Origin: an uncultured Collinsella sp.
GTDB taxonomy: Bacteria > Actinomycetota > Coriobacteriia > Coriobacteriales > Coriobacteriaceae
Assembly: GCA_902478545.1 (NCBI GenBank)
Contig: CABSLA010000007.1
Location: forward strand, 1 to 64,000
Length of the DNA stretch: 64,000 nucleotides
Reading direction: 5' to 3'
Below the pieces are notes generated by a model, which was not told the DNA's origin, did no database searches, and was given only the letters and a program-made list of their open reading frames with translations. Every line of letters begins with the position of its first letter. Positions within the stretch are counted from its first letter, which is position 1. The translations under genes and the position numbers were made by a program. Shown here in pieces: positions 19,572 through 31,157 of the stretch.

Positions 19572-20915
19572 TTAGCGAAGCAGACCTGCTACTTCGCCGG
19601 CTAGGGTGATGGTGCCAGCTGCTACGAAGGGCTCGCCCGCGGCCTTGAAAGCCGCGAGGGCCTCGGGCACGCTCGGGTACACACCGGCAAGCTTATCGGC
19701 GTCCACCAGGGCGGCGAGCTCCTCTGCCGGCAAGGCGCGATCGGAATCGGTCTGGGTCACAACCACGCGCGGAAAGGACGGGATCAGCACGTCAACGATG
19801 CCCGCCACGTCCTTGTCGGCCAGTGCAGCGCACAGCAGCGTGGGGCGATTCTCCACGCACGGATCGATCTCGTCCAGCGCGCTTACAAAGTTCTCGCAGC
19901 TCTGGGGGTTATGGCAGGCATCAATCAGCTTGAGCGGATCGGTCCCCAGCACATCAAAACGACCCGGCGTGGGACAGCCCATAAGCGACGCATCAAGCAC
20001 ATCGTGGTCGAGCTCGCGGCCCAGATACCCCTCGCATAGCATAATCGCGCACGCTGCATTCTGCGGCTGATAGGCCGGCTTGACCATACTCGACGTATAG
20101 ATCGCACGCGGCGTGGTGCAGCTAAACTCAACCGTGTCGCCCACATGCGCCGGCACCTTAGTCGTGGCGTGGCTCACCACGAGCGGCACCACACCGCACT
20201 CACGGCAACGGGCATCCATCACGCGCTGAACACTCGCCTCATGCGTACCCTCGCCCAAAACAACCAAGCGCCCGGGTTTGATAACCGCAGCCTTCTCCCC
20301 CGCAATGGCCTCGAGCGTGTCGCCCAAAATACGTGTGTGATCGAGCCCAATGCCCGTAATGGCAACGGCGACGGGATCGGTCGCGCTTGTGGCGTCCCAA
20401 CGCCCACCCATGCCAACCTCGAGCACGGCATCATCCACCGCGGCCTCGGCAAACACCACCAGTGCGGCAGCCGTCAGCAGATCAAACGGCGTGATGGTAT
20501 AGGCACGCTCCCCCGCCGCCACACGACGGGCATTCACGCGATGTCCCGCCTCAACAGCGGCAGAAACACCACGGGCAAACGCCTCGTCGCTTACGACGCA
20601 CCCATCGACCTCCATACGCTCGGGATAGCGCACCAGCTGCGGCGACGTATACAGCGCGGTCTTGAGCCCCTCGCCACGAAGGATGGCAGCCGAAAAACGC
20701 GTGGTCGAAGTCTTGCCATTAGTACCGGCAATCTGAATGCAATCGAAATACTCGTCCGGACGTCCCAGCTCATCAAGCATATCGACAACCGTCTCAAGCA
20801 AAGGACCAGCATCCCCAGAAATCCGCCCCGTATCAGCAGCAAGTCCCACAGCCTCATCAAACGAAAGCAGCTCAAACGAGAAAGGAACGACATACGACCC
20901 CGAACGCTTAGCCAT
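19572..20915 (-). CDS. folC: Bifunctional folylpolyglutamate synthase/dihydrofolate synthase
   Basis: A Mur-ligase-like enzyme of about 447 residues that adds glutamate to folates. The ATP site is GTNGKTSTTRF, followed by DAVLEVGMGGRWDATSATDP, GLDHTRILGDTLEAIAGEKA (with the carbamylated-Lys region) and DACHNPQSCENF in the C-terminal domain. The start at MAKRSG is chosen because TTGAGGGGA precedes it by about 8 bases. A terminator-like hairpin lies just upstream (20942-20969). Confidence 0.92.
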   Translation of the reverse strand: MAKRSGSYVVPFSFELLSFDEAVGLAADTGRISGDAGPLLETVVDMLDELGRPDEYFDCIQIAGTNGKTSTTRFSAAILRGEGLKTALYTSPQLVRYPERMEVDGCVVSDEAFARGVSAAVEAGHRVNARRVAAGERAYTITPFDLLTAAALVVFAEAAVDDAVLEVGMGGRWDATSATDPVAVAITGIGLDHTRILGDTLEAIAGEKAAVIKPGRLVVLGEGTHEASVQRVMDARCRECGVVPLVVSHATTKVPAHVGDTVEFSCTTPRAIYTSSMVKPAYQPQNAACAIMLCEGYLGRELDHDVLDASLMGCPTPGRFDVLGTDPLKLIDACHNPQSCENFVSALDEIDPCVENRPTLLCAALADKDVAGIVDVLIPSFPRVVVTQTDSDRALPAEELAALVDADKLAGVYPSVPEALAAFKAAGEPFVAAGTITLAGEVAGLLR

Positions 20916-20941
20916 AACCCAAAGTCCCCTCAACATAAAAA

Positions 20942-20969
20942 GAGGCCCGCAATAAACAACGAGCCCCTC
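20942..20969 (-). terminator. Terminator-like hairpin in the folC leader
   Basis: On the minus strand GAGG-GG-CTCG pairs with CGGGCCTC and is followed by TTTTTA, 20-25 bases before the folC start codon. It either ends valS transcripts or acts as an attenuator of folC. Confidence 0.45.
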
Positions 20970-21075
20970 CCATACATAATATCAGCCAAACACCGCTTTG
21001 CAGCGAGATCAAGGCCATGACCAAGTAGCCCTTACATGCCAGATGCAAACAACCACGTAACCGCACTAGGAGCGG

Positions 21076-21176
21076 CCCGACGCTTTGCTCGATACAAGTT
21101 CCGCACGCAAAGGACAGCACTAAATGTGCTGTCCGTCTTGCGCAGGACTGTTCGCAGTAGCGAGCAAAGCGTCGGG
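21076..21176. repeat. Nested hairpin downstream of valS
   Basis: Outer arms CCCGACGCTTTGCTCG (21076-21091) and its exact complement (21161-21176) enclose an inner hairpin GGACAGCAC-TAAAT-GTGCTGTCC (21112-21134). The inner core AGCACTAAATGTGCT is also the core of the hairpin upstream of valS (23913-24025). It starts 20 bases past the valS stop and could end valS transcription. Confidence 0.7.
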
Positions 21177-21195
21177 ACGCGCCCCTCAGTAAGAC

Positions 21196-23892
<2,697 letters not shown>

Positions 23893-23912
23893 ATATCTCT
23901 CCCTGTCCCGCC

Positions 23913-24025
23913 GGCGTGTCCGCCTGCTTGGTTTTCGCTCGGTCAGGTCCTGGCTCGCACGAAGAGCACATTTAGTGCTCTTCGGCTCGTGCGGAATCTA
24001 CGAAAACCAAGCAGGCGGACACGCC
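23913..24025. repeat. Nested hairpin in the valS leader
   Basis: Perfect 25-bp outer arms (23913-23937 and 24001-24025, core GTCCGCCTGCTTGG) enclose an inner hairpin GAAGAGCAC-ATTTA-GTGCTCTTC (23970-23992) and a GCACGA/TCGTGC step. The inner core matches that of the hairpin after valS. On the valS mRNA this would fold as one long stem just 20 bases before the start codon. Confidence 0.7.
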
Positions 24026-24030
24026 TTAGG

Positions 24031-24069
24031 TATCGATTACTTCAGTCTGAAGGTACTAACTTGACAATC
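24031..24069. repeat. Shared motif, copy 1 (GGTACTAACTTGACAATC)
   Basis: The stretch ATCGATTACT followed after 9 bases by GGTACTAACTTGACAATC recurs at 55800-55831 (17 of 18 bases in the second block, with the first block directly adjacent). Here it lies in the valS-clpX gap. Function unknown. Confidence 0.5.
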
Positions 24070-24100
24070 TCACAGAATAGCACAGGCATACCTACCGAAA

Positions 24101-24182
24101 AGGGACAGGTTTATTTTGGTAGGTTTTATCAGGGGAAACGACATTTGCCCATATAAAAACCGACCAAGATAAACCTGTCCCT
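24101..24182. repeat. Long palindrome with AGGGACAGGTTTAT arms
   Basis: The left arm (from 24101) and the complement of the right arm (ending 24182) agree over about 28 bases with two differences and one gap; the core is AGGGACAGGTTTAT. It lies after clpX and before the valS leader. The core partly recalls the ACAGGTTT repeat at 11461. Confidence 0.7.
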
Positions 24183-24217
24183 AAAAGGCAGGCCCCGCGG
24201 TGGTTGCCACGAGGCCT
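24183..24217 (-). terminator. clpX terminator
   Basis: On the minus strand AGGCC-CG-GG pairs with CC-CG-GGCCT across a 6-base loop with two internal mismatches, followed by TGCCTTTTA, 14 bases after the clpX stop. Confidence 0.55.
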
Positions 24218-24230
24218 GAATTCAAGCTAT

Positions 24231-25640
24231 TTAACCGTAGATGCGTTGGGGCTGCTCTTCGCCCTTTACGGAGGCTTCGGTAACGATGACCTTGGCGACT
24301 CCCTCCTCGCTGGGCAGGTCGAACATCGTCTGCTGCAGCACGTCCTCGCAGATGGAGCGCAGGCCGCGGGCGCCGGTCTTGCGGGCGAGCGCCATGCGGG
24401 CAATCTCGTGCAGGGCGGCGTCCTCAAACTCAAGTTCAACGTCCTCGAGTTGGAACATCTTGCGGTACTGGCGCACCACGGCGTTCTTGGGCTCGGTCAG
24501 AATCGACACCAGGTCGTCCTCGTCGAGCGCCTGCGTCTGGGTGACGACGGGCGTACGGCCCACGAACTCGGGGATCATGCCAAAGGCGTTGAGGTCCTGC
24601 GGGAGCACCTGGCGCAGCAGGTCGTTCTCGTCGACCGAGGTGGGGCCGGCGATCTCGGAGTTAAAGCCCACGCCCTTGTTGCCCACGCGATCGGCAATGA
24701 TCTTGTCCAGACCCACAAAGGCACCGCCGCAGATGAACAGGATGTTGGTCGTGTCGATCTGCAACAGCTCCTGCTGGGGATGCTTACGGCCGCCGGTGGG
24801 CGGAACGCTTGCCACCGTGCCCTCAAGAATCTTAAGCAGCGCCTGCTGAACGCCCTCGCCCGAAACATCGCGGGTAATGGAGAGGTTCTCGGCCTTGCGG
24901 GCGATCTTGTCGATCTCGTCCACGTAGATGATGCCAACCTGCGCGCGCTCAATGTCGCCATCGGCGGCATTGATGAGCTTGAGCAGAATGTTCTCCACGT
25001 CCTCGCCCACGTAACCGGCCTCGGTGAGCGCGGTGGCGTCGGCGATGGCAAACGGCACCTCGAGGATGCGCGCGAGCGTCTGGGCGAGCAGGGTCTTACC
25101 GGTGCCGGTGGGACCGAGCAGCAAAATGTTGGACTTGGCGAGCTCCACCTCGTCCATATCATCGTCAAGCTGCGAGCCCAAGCCATCGTCAAAGGCCGAA
25201 AGCGCGGCGCCGCCCTCGATCACGCGGCGGTAGTGGTTGTACACGGCAACCGACATGGCGCGCTTGGCGTCCTCCTGGCCCATGACATAGGCCGAAAGCT
25301 CGTCATAGATCTCGTGCGGCGTCGGCACGTGCGTAATGACCTGGCGGGCGTCGTCCTCGAGCTCAAAGCCCTCGGCCTCGGGATCCACGGCAGGCTGGGA
25401 CGCAGCCTGGCCGTGATCGTTGAGGAAGCCCGGCAGCTTGCCGTTGCGGGCAGCATCCATAAAGTCCGAAGCCAGCGACTCCTCCAGGATCTCGGAGCAG
25501 GCGGCGACGCACTCGTCGCAGATAAAGATGTTGGTCGGACCCTTTACGAGGCGGCGAACCTGCCCCTGCTCTTTTCCGCAGAAGGAGCAGCGGATGGGGT
25601 TGCCGTTCTCGTCGAAGTTGTCCTGCATGTTACCGGCCAT
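24231..25640 (-). CDS. clpX: ATP-dependent Clp protease ATP-binding subunit ClpX
   Basis: A 469-residue AAA+ unfoldase that feeds substrates to ClpP. The N-terminal zinc-binding domain has [10 protein letters not shown]...CDEC; the ATPase core has Walker A GPTGTGKT, Walker [11 protein letters not shown], the GYVG pore loop ([10 protein letters not shown]) and the RKH loop (GGRKHPQQE). About 45 residues longer than E. coli ClpX, mainly in an acidic linker (residues 80-100 and 150-165). The start is 1 base after the clpP stop, so both are one transcript. Confidence 0.96.
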   Translation of the reverse strand: MAGNMQDNFDENGNPIRCSFCGKEQGQVRRLVKGPTNIFICDECVAACSEILEESLASDFMDAARNGKLPGFLNDHGQAASQPAVDPEAEGFELEDDARQVITHVPTPHEIYDELSAYVMGQEDAKRAMSVAVYNHYRRVIEGGAALSAFDDGLGSQLDDDMDEVELAKSNILLLGPTGTGKTLLAQTLARILEVPFAIADATALTEAGYVGEDVENILLKLINAADGDIERAQVGIIYVDEIDKIARKAENLSITRDVSGEGVQQALLKILEGTVASVPPTGGRKHPQQELLQIDTTNILFICGGAFVGLDKIIADRVGNKGVGFNSEIAGPTSVDENDLLRQVLPQDLNAFGMIPEFVGRTPVVTQTQALDEDDLVSILTEPKNAVVRQYRKMFQLEDVELEFEDAALHEIARMALARKTGARGLRSICEDVLQQTMFDLPSEEGVAKVIVTEASVKGEEQPQRIYG

Positions 25641-25641
25641 C

Positions 25642-26262
25642 CTAGGCGTCCTTCGTGGCGAGGTCGCGCGAGGTAACGATACGGTCGATCAGACCGTAGT
25701 CGAGGGCCTCGGCAGCGGTCAGGTAGTTATCGCGCTCGGTATCGGCCTGGACCTTCTCGATGGGCTGGCCCGAGGCGTCGGACAGGATCTGGTTGAGCTC
25801 GCGGCGGGTCTTCTTGATCTCCTCGGCCACGATCTCGATCTCGGTCTGCTGGCCCTGGGCACCGCCGCTGGGCTGGTGAATCATGACCTTGGAGTGCGGC
25901 AGGCAGAAGCGCTTGCCCTTGGCGCCGGCCGAAAGCAGCACGGCGGCCATGGACGCGGCCATACCGACGCAGATAGTGGAGACCTGCGGCTTAATGAAGT
26001 TCATGGTGTCCAGAATTGCCAGGCCGGAGTAGACCTCGCCACCGGGCGAATTGATGTAGAGCGAGATATCCTTCTCGGCATCCTGGCTCTCAAGATGCAA
26101 CAGCTGGGCAACGACCAGGTTGGCGCTGACGGAGTTGATCTCCTCGCCCAAGAAGATGATGCGGTCGTTGAGCAGGCGCGAATAGATATCGTAGCTGCGC
26201 TCGCCGCGCGGCGTCTGCTCGATAACGTATGGCACGAGGGCGGAATCGAACTTAGCGATCAT
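25642..26262 (-). CDS. clpP: ATP-dependent Clp protease proteolytic subunit ClpP
   Basis: A serine peptidase of about 206 residues. The catalytic triad is visible: Ser in [13 protein letters not shown], His in [14 protein letters not shown] and Asp in [11 protein letters not shown]. The start at MIAKFD is favoured because GGAG lies 6 bases upstream, though an ATG four codons earlier is possible. It forms tetradecamers that work with ClpX, encoded directly downstream, and follows the trigger factor gene as in many bacteria. Confidence 0.95.
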   Translation of the reverse strand: MIAKFDSALVPYVIEQTPRGERSYDIYSRLLNDRIIFLGEEINSVSANLVVAQLLHLESQDAEKDISLYINSPGGEVYSGLAILDTMNFIKPQVSTICVGMAASMAAVLLSAGAKGKRFCLPHSKVMIHQPSGGAQGQQTEIEIVAEEIKKTRRELNQILSDASGQPIEKVQADTERDNYLTAAEALDYGLIDRIVTSRDLATKDA

Positions 26263-26307
26263 ACGCATCTCCATTTCTCTTACGGACCAATAGTGGTTCT
26301 AGACAAA

Positions 26308-26348
26308 CGTACGGTGCCCGCATGCTATGCATTGGCTGGCACCGTACG
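26308..26348 (-). terminator. Hairpin between tig and clpP
   Basis: CGTACGGTGCC and GGCACCGTACG form a perfect 11-bp stem with a 19-base loop, followed on the minus strand by TTTGTCT. It probably ends most tig transcripts ahead of clpP. Confidence 0.5.
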
Positions 26349-26424
26349 AAGCAACCGGATAACCGGCTTATAACTTTACCCCATCACGGGCGCGTACATG
26401 CGCTCGCAGAAAAGGTGGCGAGAA

Positions 26425-27723
26425 TTACTCGGCGTCCTTGGCGGTCTCGTCGACCTCGGTCACCTTGGCGTTCTCGACCAAGTGGTCGACGGCCTTGGAG
26501 CGACGGATGGACTCGCGGACGGCAGGCATGCGGCCATCGGCGATGAACTCGGCCTTGGAAGCCTCGACGTCCTTGACGCCGGCCTTCTCGAACTCGGCGT
26601 TGATGTCGTCCTCGGTGACCTCGATCTTGAGCTCGCGGGCGAGGGCGTCGAGCGCCAGGGACTCACGGGCAACGTCGTTGGCCTGCTTGTGCAGGTCGCC
26701 GATGAACTGCTCCATGGTCAGGCCGGAAGCGGGCAGCCAGGTGTCGAGCGTCATGCCGCGGGCAGCGAGGTTGGACAGGAAGTTCTGGCCAAGCTCCTCA
26801 AAGACAGACTGCTCGTAGTCGGCGTCCATCTCGTCGAGCTGCAGACGCTCGGCGAGAGCGGAGACGCAACGGTTCTCCTTCTCGGCCGGGAGACGGGAAG
26901 CCTTGTCCTGCTCGATCTCGAGCTTGATGGCGTCGCGCATAGCGTCGATGCTGTCGAAGCCAAAGTCGGACTTGACGAGCTCGTCGGTGAGCTCGGGGGT
27001 GTTGCGGACCTTGATGCCCTTGACGGTGACCTCGACGGTGTGGGTCTCGGCCTCCTCGCCCTCCACGACCTCGTCGGTCCAGGTGACGGTCTTGACGTCG
27101 TCAACGTTAGCGCCGATCAGGGCCTCGTTGAACTCCTTGGGGTTGCTGTCGCTACCGGCGATGAGCATGCGGCCCTCGGCGGCGAAGTTGTCGGCGTTCT
27201 CGACGGCCTTGAGGTCGACGGTGACGTAGTCCTCGGCCCCGACGGCGCGACCCTCGACGTCCTCGAAGGTGGCACGGTAGTTGAGGAGCATCTCGACCTG
27301 GTTGTTGATCTCGGACTCGGTGACCTCCGCAGGGGGCATCTCGATCTCGACGGCGTCGAAGGAGGAGAGCTCAGCGGCGGGACGCAGGGAGAACTCGACG
27401 GTGTAGGTGTAGTCCTCGTGATCCTTGGCGAGGTCGAGCTCCTTGTAGTCACCGTTCTTGGTGGGGACGATGTCCAACTCGTTGAGGACGGCGGGCTCGT
27501 TGGCGGCGATCAGGTCGTTGGTGGCCTGAGCGAGGGTAGCCTCGGCGCCAAGAGCGGAGTCGATGACCGGACGGGGAGCCTTGCCGGCACGGAAGCCCGG
27601 GAAGCGGTACTTCTTGGCGGTGTCCTTGTAGGCCTTCTTGATCGCGGCGTCGACGTCGGCGGCCGGGATGGTGACCGTAGCGGTGAGCTTGGCGTCCTTG
27701 ACGTCAGAAGCGGTGATGTTCAA
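26425..27723 (-). CDS. tig: Trigger factor (ribosome-bound chaperone)
   Basis: A protein of about 432 residues: N-terminal ribosome-binding domain with FRAGKAPRPVI (signature GFRxGKxP), a peptidyl-prolyl isomerase domain around residues 150-240 (VGAEDYVTVDLKAV), and a helical C-terminal chaperone domain. The start is uncertain: TTG at 27723 (MNITASDV) or GTG at 27726 follows GAGGAGGAACG, while an ATG at 27738 would overlap that ribosome site. It is upstream of clpP and clpX, a common order for protein quality-control genes. Confidence 0.92.
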   Translation of the reverse strand: MNITASDVKDAKLTATVTIPAADVDAAIKKAYKDTAKKYRFPGFRAGKAPRPVIDSALGAEATLAQATNDLIAANEPAVLNELDIVPTKNGDYKELDLAKDHEDYTYTVEFSLRPAAELSSFDAVEIEMPPAEVTESEINNQVEMLLNYRATFEDVEGRAVGAEDYVTVDLKAVENADNFAAEGRMLIAGSDSNPKEFNEALIGANVDDVKTVTWTDEVVEGEEAETHTVEVTVKGIKVRNTPELTDELVKSDFGFDSIDAMRDAIKLEIEQDKASRLPAEKENRCVSALAERLQLDEMDADYEQSVFEELGQNFLSNLAARGMTLDTWLPASGLTMEQFIGDLHKQANDVARESLALDALARELKIEVTEDDINAEFEKAGVKDVEASKAEFIADGRMPAVRESIRRSKAVDHLVENAKVTEVDETAKDAE

Positions 27724-27817
27724 CACGTTCCTCCTCATACTGCCCAGCTTATCTGAGGTGCTGGTACCTTTATGCAACAAAGTGTCGCGACGGCCAGGGC
27801 CGACGCAGGTGCGATGG

Positions 27818-27898
27818 TGCGGGCGAAAGGACTCGAACCTTCACGGGAATCCCACCAGAACCTAAATCTGGCGCGTCTACCAATTCCGCCACGCCCGC
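27818..27898 (-). tRNA. tRNA-Leu (anticodon TAG)
   Basis: The minus strand folds as a tRNA with acceptor stem GCGGGCG/CGCCCGC, D-arm TGGCGGAATTGGTAGACGC, anticodon loop TTTAGGT (TAG), a short variable arm as in leucine tRNAs, and T-arm GGTTCGAGTCC. The discriminator is A. CCA is not encoded. Confidence 0.93.
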
Positions 27899-28003
27899 AT
27901 GAGCGCACAGACTAGGAATGATAGCAGATACGAACGACAAGCGCACGCACACCTTTTACAAGCTCACGACCTCACCACGAGTACGCATCGGATCCCCCGC
28001 CGC

Positions 28004-28086
28004 CCCATCGAAGTTGCGGTGGAATAGGGACTGTTTGGGGCTCCAGTCCTCCAAAACAGTCCCTATTCCACCGCAACTTCGATGGG
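28004..28086. repeat. TTGCGGTG palindrome, copy 3, perfect 33-bp arms
   Basis: Arms at 28004-28036 and 28054-28086 are exact complements over 33 bp (core GTTGCGGTGGAATAGGGACT) with a 17-base loop. The family core is extended by a private CCCATCGAA flank on both sides, so the palindrome is longer than the shared sequence. Confidence 0.85.
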
Positions 28087-28117
28087 ACCCGGCAGTCAGG
28101 CGGTGCTGGCCATGCGC

Positions 28118-28289
28118 CGGAAAGCGTGTCCCGGTTTGGGGCCTCGGAATGGGATGCAATTTCCGCTATAGCCATCAACCGGAAACTGCAACCCGTTTTG
28201 AGCCCCTATTCCGGGATGCACTTTCCGCCAAGGCCCTCAAACGGAAACTGCAGCCCACAATTCAGTTGAAAAGTGGGCTGCAGTTTCCC
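28118..28289. repeat. Array of six 15-bp sites in alternating orientation
   Basis: Sites related to CGGAAACTGCAGCCC alternate in direction and start at 28118, 28151, 28180, 28213, 28242 and 28275, so the steps are 33, 29, 33, 29, 33 bases and the gaps 18, 14, 18, 14, 18. The last two sites form a perfect 16-bp stem (core GGAAACTGCAGCCC). The layout matches that of the 14.2-kb array but the site and gap lengths differ. It lies between the molybdenum hydroxylase gene and tRNA-Leu. Confidence 0.8.
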
Positions 28290-28325
28290 CGGGCTAGGCA
28301 ATGAGCGGGTACAGCGCCTCCTCGC

Positions 28326-31157
28326 CTACTCCCCCAGCAGGGCCTTCTCGGGCGTGATCGGCAGCGAGCGCACCTGGTGGCCGGTGGCGTGTGCCACGGC
28401 CGAGGCAACGGCGGCGAGCGGCGTGTTGATGACGACCTCGCCGATCGACTTGGCGCCAAACGGGCCCGTCGGCTCGTAGCTCGGCTCAAAGGCCACGCGA
28501 ATGCTGCCGATATCCAGGCGCGTGGGCAGCTTATAGCTCATAAAGTTGCCGGTGCGCAGGCGGCCGCGGTCGTCATGCTCGACGATCTCGTAGAGCGCGT
28601 GGCCGATACCCTGGGCAATGCCGCCCTCGGCCTGGACGCGCGCGAGCGCCTCATTGATCACGGTGCCGCAGTCCACAGCCGCCGCATAGTCCACCACGGT
28701 CACCTTGCCGGTGGCCTTGTCGACCTCGACCTCGGCAATGCCGGCCATAAACGGCGGAGGCGAAACGGGCAGGCAGGCAGAGGCATGTGAGGTCAGCGCG
28801 TCGCCGCCCGCGATGTTCTTGACGCACAGGTTGGCAAAGTCACGCAGCGTGAGGTAGCGGTTCTGCTCGCGCGCGGCACGCTCGTCGGACAGACGCACGT
28901 ACTGGCCATCGAAGACCACGTCGGCGGCGTCCACGTCCCACATCTGGGCTGCCTTGGCGCAAATCTTCTCACGCAGCTCGGTCGCGGCGTTCTTGGCGGC
29001 AAGGCCCGTCACGTACGTACCCGAGCTCGCGTACGAGCCGGCGTCAAACGGCGACACATCGGTGTCAACGCCGCGCACCACGATCATCGAACTCTCCACG
29101 CCCAGCTCCTCGGCGGCAATCTGCGCCAGGATCGTGTCGACGCCCATGCCGTTATCGGTGGCGCCGGTGCCGATGGTAATGAAGCCGTCCTCTTCCAAGC
29201 GCATGTCGATGCCGGCGATATCCACGTTGGAAATGCCCGATCCCTGCATGGTGAGCGCACACCCCAGAGCACGCACGCGGTCGCCCAGGTCGACGGCTAG
29301 CGGCTTGTCGCGCCAACCGATCATGTCCATCGCGCGCAGCAGGCAGCGGTCGAGCGCGCAGGCGTTGAGCTTCTCGTTGTAGTACTGCGGCATGATCTCG
29401 CCCTCGCGCACCATGTTCTTAAGGCGCAGGTCGGCGGGGTCCATGTGCAGCATGTCGGCGAGCTCGTTGACGGCGCTCTCCACGGCAAACTGGCCCTGGG
29501 TGGCACCGTAGCCGCGATACGCGCCGCCGCGGTTGGTGTTGGTGTAGACGGCGTCCCAGCTAAAGCGGCTCGCCTTCACATGGTTGTAGATGGGCAGGCT
29601 CTTGTGGCCCGAAAGGCCAATCGTCGTGGTGGCGTGCTCGCCGTACGCGCCGGCGTTGGACAGCGTGTGCAGATCGATGGCCGTGATGGTGCCGTCGTTC
29701 ATAGCGCCCAACTTAACGGTCATCTGCATCTGGTGGCGCGAGTTGCCCGCGGTGATAGTCTCCTCGCGGGTGTAGCAGCAGTAGCTCGGACGGCCGGTCT
29801 GCTGGGTCACGAACGCCACGAAGATCTCGCAGCAACCCGTCTGCTTGGAGCCAAAGCCGCCGCCGATGCGCGGCTTGATGACCTGCACCTGCGACTGCGG
29901 AATATCGAGCGACTGCGCGACCATGCGGCGCACGTGGAAGGGCACCTGCGTAGAGGTGGTCACCGAGATGCGCCCAAACGCGTCGGTCGTCGCGAAGGCT
30001 CGGAAGGTCTCCATGGGCGCGGTCTGCGTGGCCTGGCTGGTGTAGGTGCGCTCAAAGACGATATCGCTCTGGGCGAACGCCTCGTCAAGGTTGCCAAAAT
30101 CGCTCGTGCCACTGCACACTAGGTTGCGCGGAACGTCGCCACCCTGCGGGAACATAAAGGTCACGTCGCCCTCGGGGTGTACCACGATGTCGTTATCGAG
30201 CGCCTGGGTAAAGTCGAGCAGGGGCTCGAGTACCTCGTAGTCGACCTTGATGAGCTTGAGCGCCTTGTCGGCGGCCTCCTCGGTCTCGGCGGCGACGATC
30301 GCCACCTCCTCGTTTTGGTAGCGTACGAGGTTCTCAAGGATCAGGCGGTCGTAGGGACTCGGCTGTGGATAGCTCTGGCCAGCGATGGTAAAGCGGCGCT
30401 TGGGCACGTCCTCGTAGGTGTAGACGCCCACCACGCCAGGCACCTTCAGGGCGCGCGACGTGTCGATGGAGCGGATCTTGGCGCGCGCATACGGGCTGCG
30501 CTTGAGTTTGACGATGAGCGCGCCGGCGGGCACCAGGTCACCCGTGTAGACGGGACGGCCCTCGAGCAGCGCCTTCGAGTCCTTCTTGGGCTGCTTGTGG
30601 GTGATCTGCTTGTACGCAACACCATCGCAGCTGGTGTCGTTGACCGGCAGCTCGGGCATCTCAAAGCCCACCTGCACGCCGGACTCGTTGAGGAAGCGGA
30701 CGATGGCGCGCAGCTGGCTCTCGTAGCCGCTGCAACGGCAGAGGTTGCCGGCAAGCTGACGTGAGAGCTCCTCACGCGTGGCGACGAGGCTCGGGTCCTC
30801 CTTGGCGGCGCGGGCAAGCGCCAGCACGTTCATGATAAGGCCGGGGGCGCAAAAACCGCACTGCTCGGCGCCTTCGGCAGCCATCGCACGGGCAAGCGCC
30901 TCGGACTCGGCCTTGAGGCCCTCGAGCGTGGTGATGGAGCGGCCCTCGACGCGCGCGGCGGGAACCGAGCAGCTCAGAACCGGGTCGCCATCGAGCCACA
31001 CCGTGCACAGACCGCAGTTGGTGGTCTCGCAGGCACAGCGCACCGACGCGCAGCCCTGCTCGCGCAGCAGCGCAAAGAGCATGGTGTCGGGGGCAATCTG
31101 AACCTTGACCTTGCGGCCGTTGAGCGTAAAGGAAAGATCGATGAGTTTGGCAGCCAT
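28326..31157 (-). CDS. Molybdenum hydroxylase: fused [2Fe-2S] and molybdopterin subunits (xanthine dehydrogenase/aldehyde oxidase family)
   Basis: A 943-residue protein. Residues 1-160 hold two [2Fe-2S] domains (plant-type CETTNCGLC and C-terminal QCGFCAPGLIM...CRCSGY); the rest is the large subunit with RIGGGFGSKQ, GGAYRGYGATQGQFAVE and the catalytic Glu in GAKSIGEVVINTPL. The family hydroxylates purines, aldehydes or N-heterocycles using water. The FAD subunit is encoded just upstream and the ATG overlaps its stop (TAATG). The substrate cannot be assigned. No in-frame UGA is present; any selenium would be a labile cofactor ligand, as in selenium-dependent hydroxylases, but that is only inference. 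Confidence 0.88.
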   Translation of the reverse strand: MAAKLIDLSFTLNGRKVKVQIAPDTMLFALLREQGCASVRCACETTNCGLCTVWLDGDPVLSCSVPAARVEGRSITTLEGLKAESEALARAMAAEGAEQCGFCAPGLIMNVLALARAAKEDPSLVATREELSRQLAGNLCRCSGYESQLRAIVRFLNESGVQVGFEMPELPVNDTSCDGVAYKQITHKQPKKDSKALLEGRPVYTGDLVPAGALIVKLKRSPYARAKIRSIDTSRALKVPGVVGVYTYEDVPKRRFTIAGQSYPQPSPYDRLILENLVRYQNEEVAIVAAETEEAADKALKLIKVDYEVLEPLLDFTQALDNDIVVHPEGDVTFMFPQGGDVPRNLVCSGTSDFGNLDEAFAQSDIVFERTYTSQATQTAPMETFRAFATTDAFGRISVTTSTQVPFHVRRMVAQSLDIPQSQVQVIKPRIGGGFGSKQTGCCEIFVAFVTQQTGRPSYCCYTREETITAGNSRHQMQMTVKLGAMNDGTITAIDLHTLSNAGAYGEHATTTIGLSGHKSLPIYNHVKASRFSWDAVYTNTNRGGAYRGYGATQGQFAVESAVNELADMLHMDPADLRLKNMVREGEIMPQYYNEKLNACALDRCLLRAMDMIGWRDKPLAVDLGDRVRALGCALTMQGSGISNVDIAGIDMRLEEDGFITIGTGATDNGMGVDTILAQIAAEELGVESSMIVVRGVDTDVSPFDAGSYASSGTYVTGLAAKNAATELREKICAKAAQMWDVDAADVVFDGQYVRLSDERAAREQNRYLTLRDFANLCVKNIAGGDALTSHASACLPVSPPPFMAGIAEVEVDKATGKVTVVDYAAAVDCGTVINEALARVQAEGGIAQGIGHALYEIVEHDDRGRLRTGNFMSYKLPTRLDIGSIRVAFEPSYEPTGPFGAKSIGEVVINTPLAAVASAVAHATGHQVRSLPITPEKALLGE

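Noticed and set aside
23893..24030. T-box riboswitch in front of valS
   Set aside because: The region has a long perfect hairpin but no AGGGTGGNACCGCG-type T-box sequence and no specifier-like stem I.
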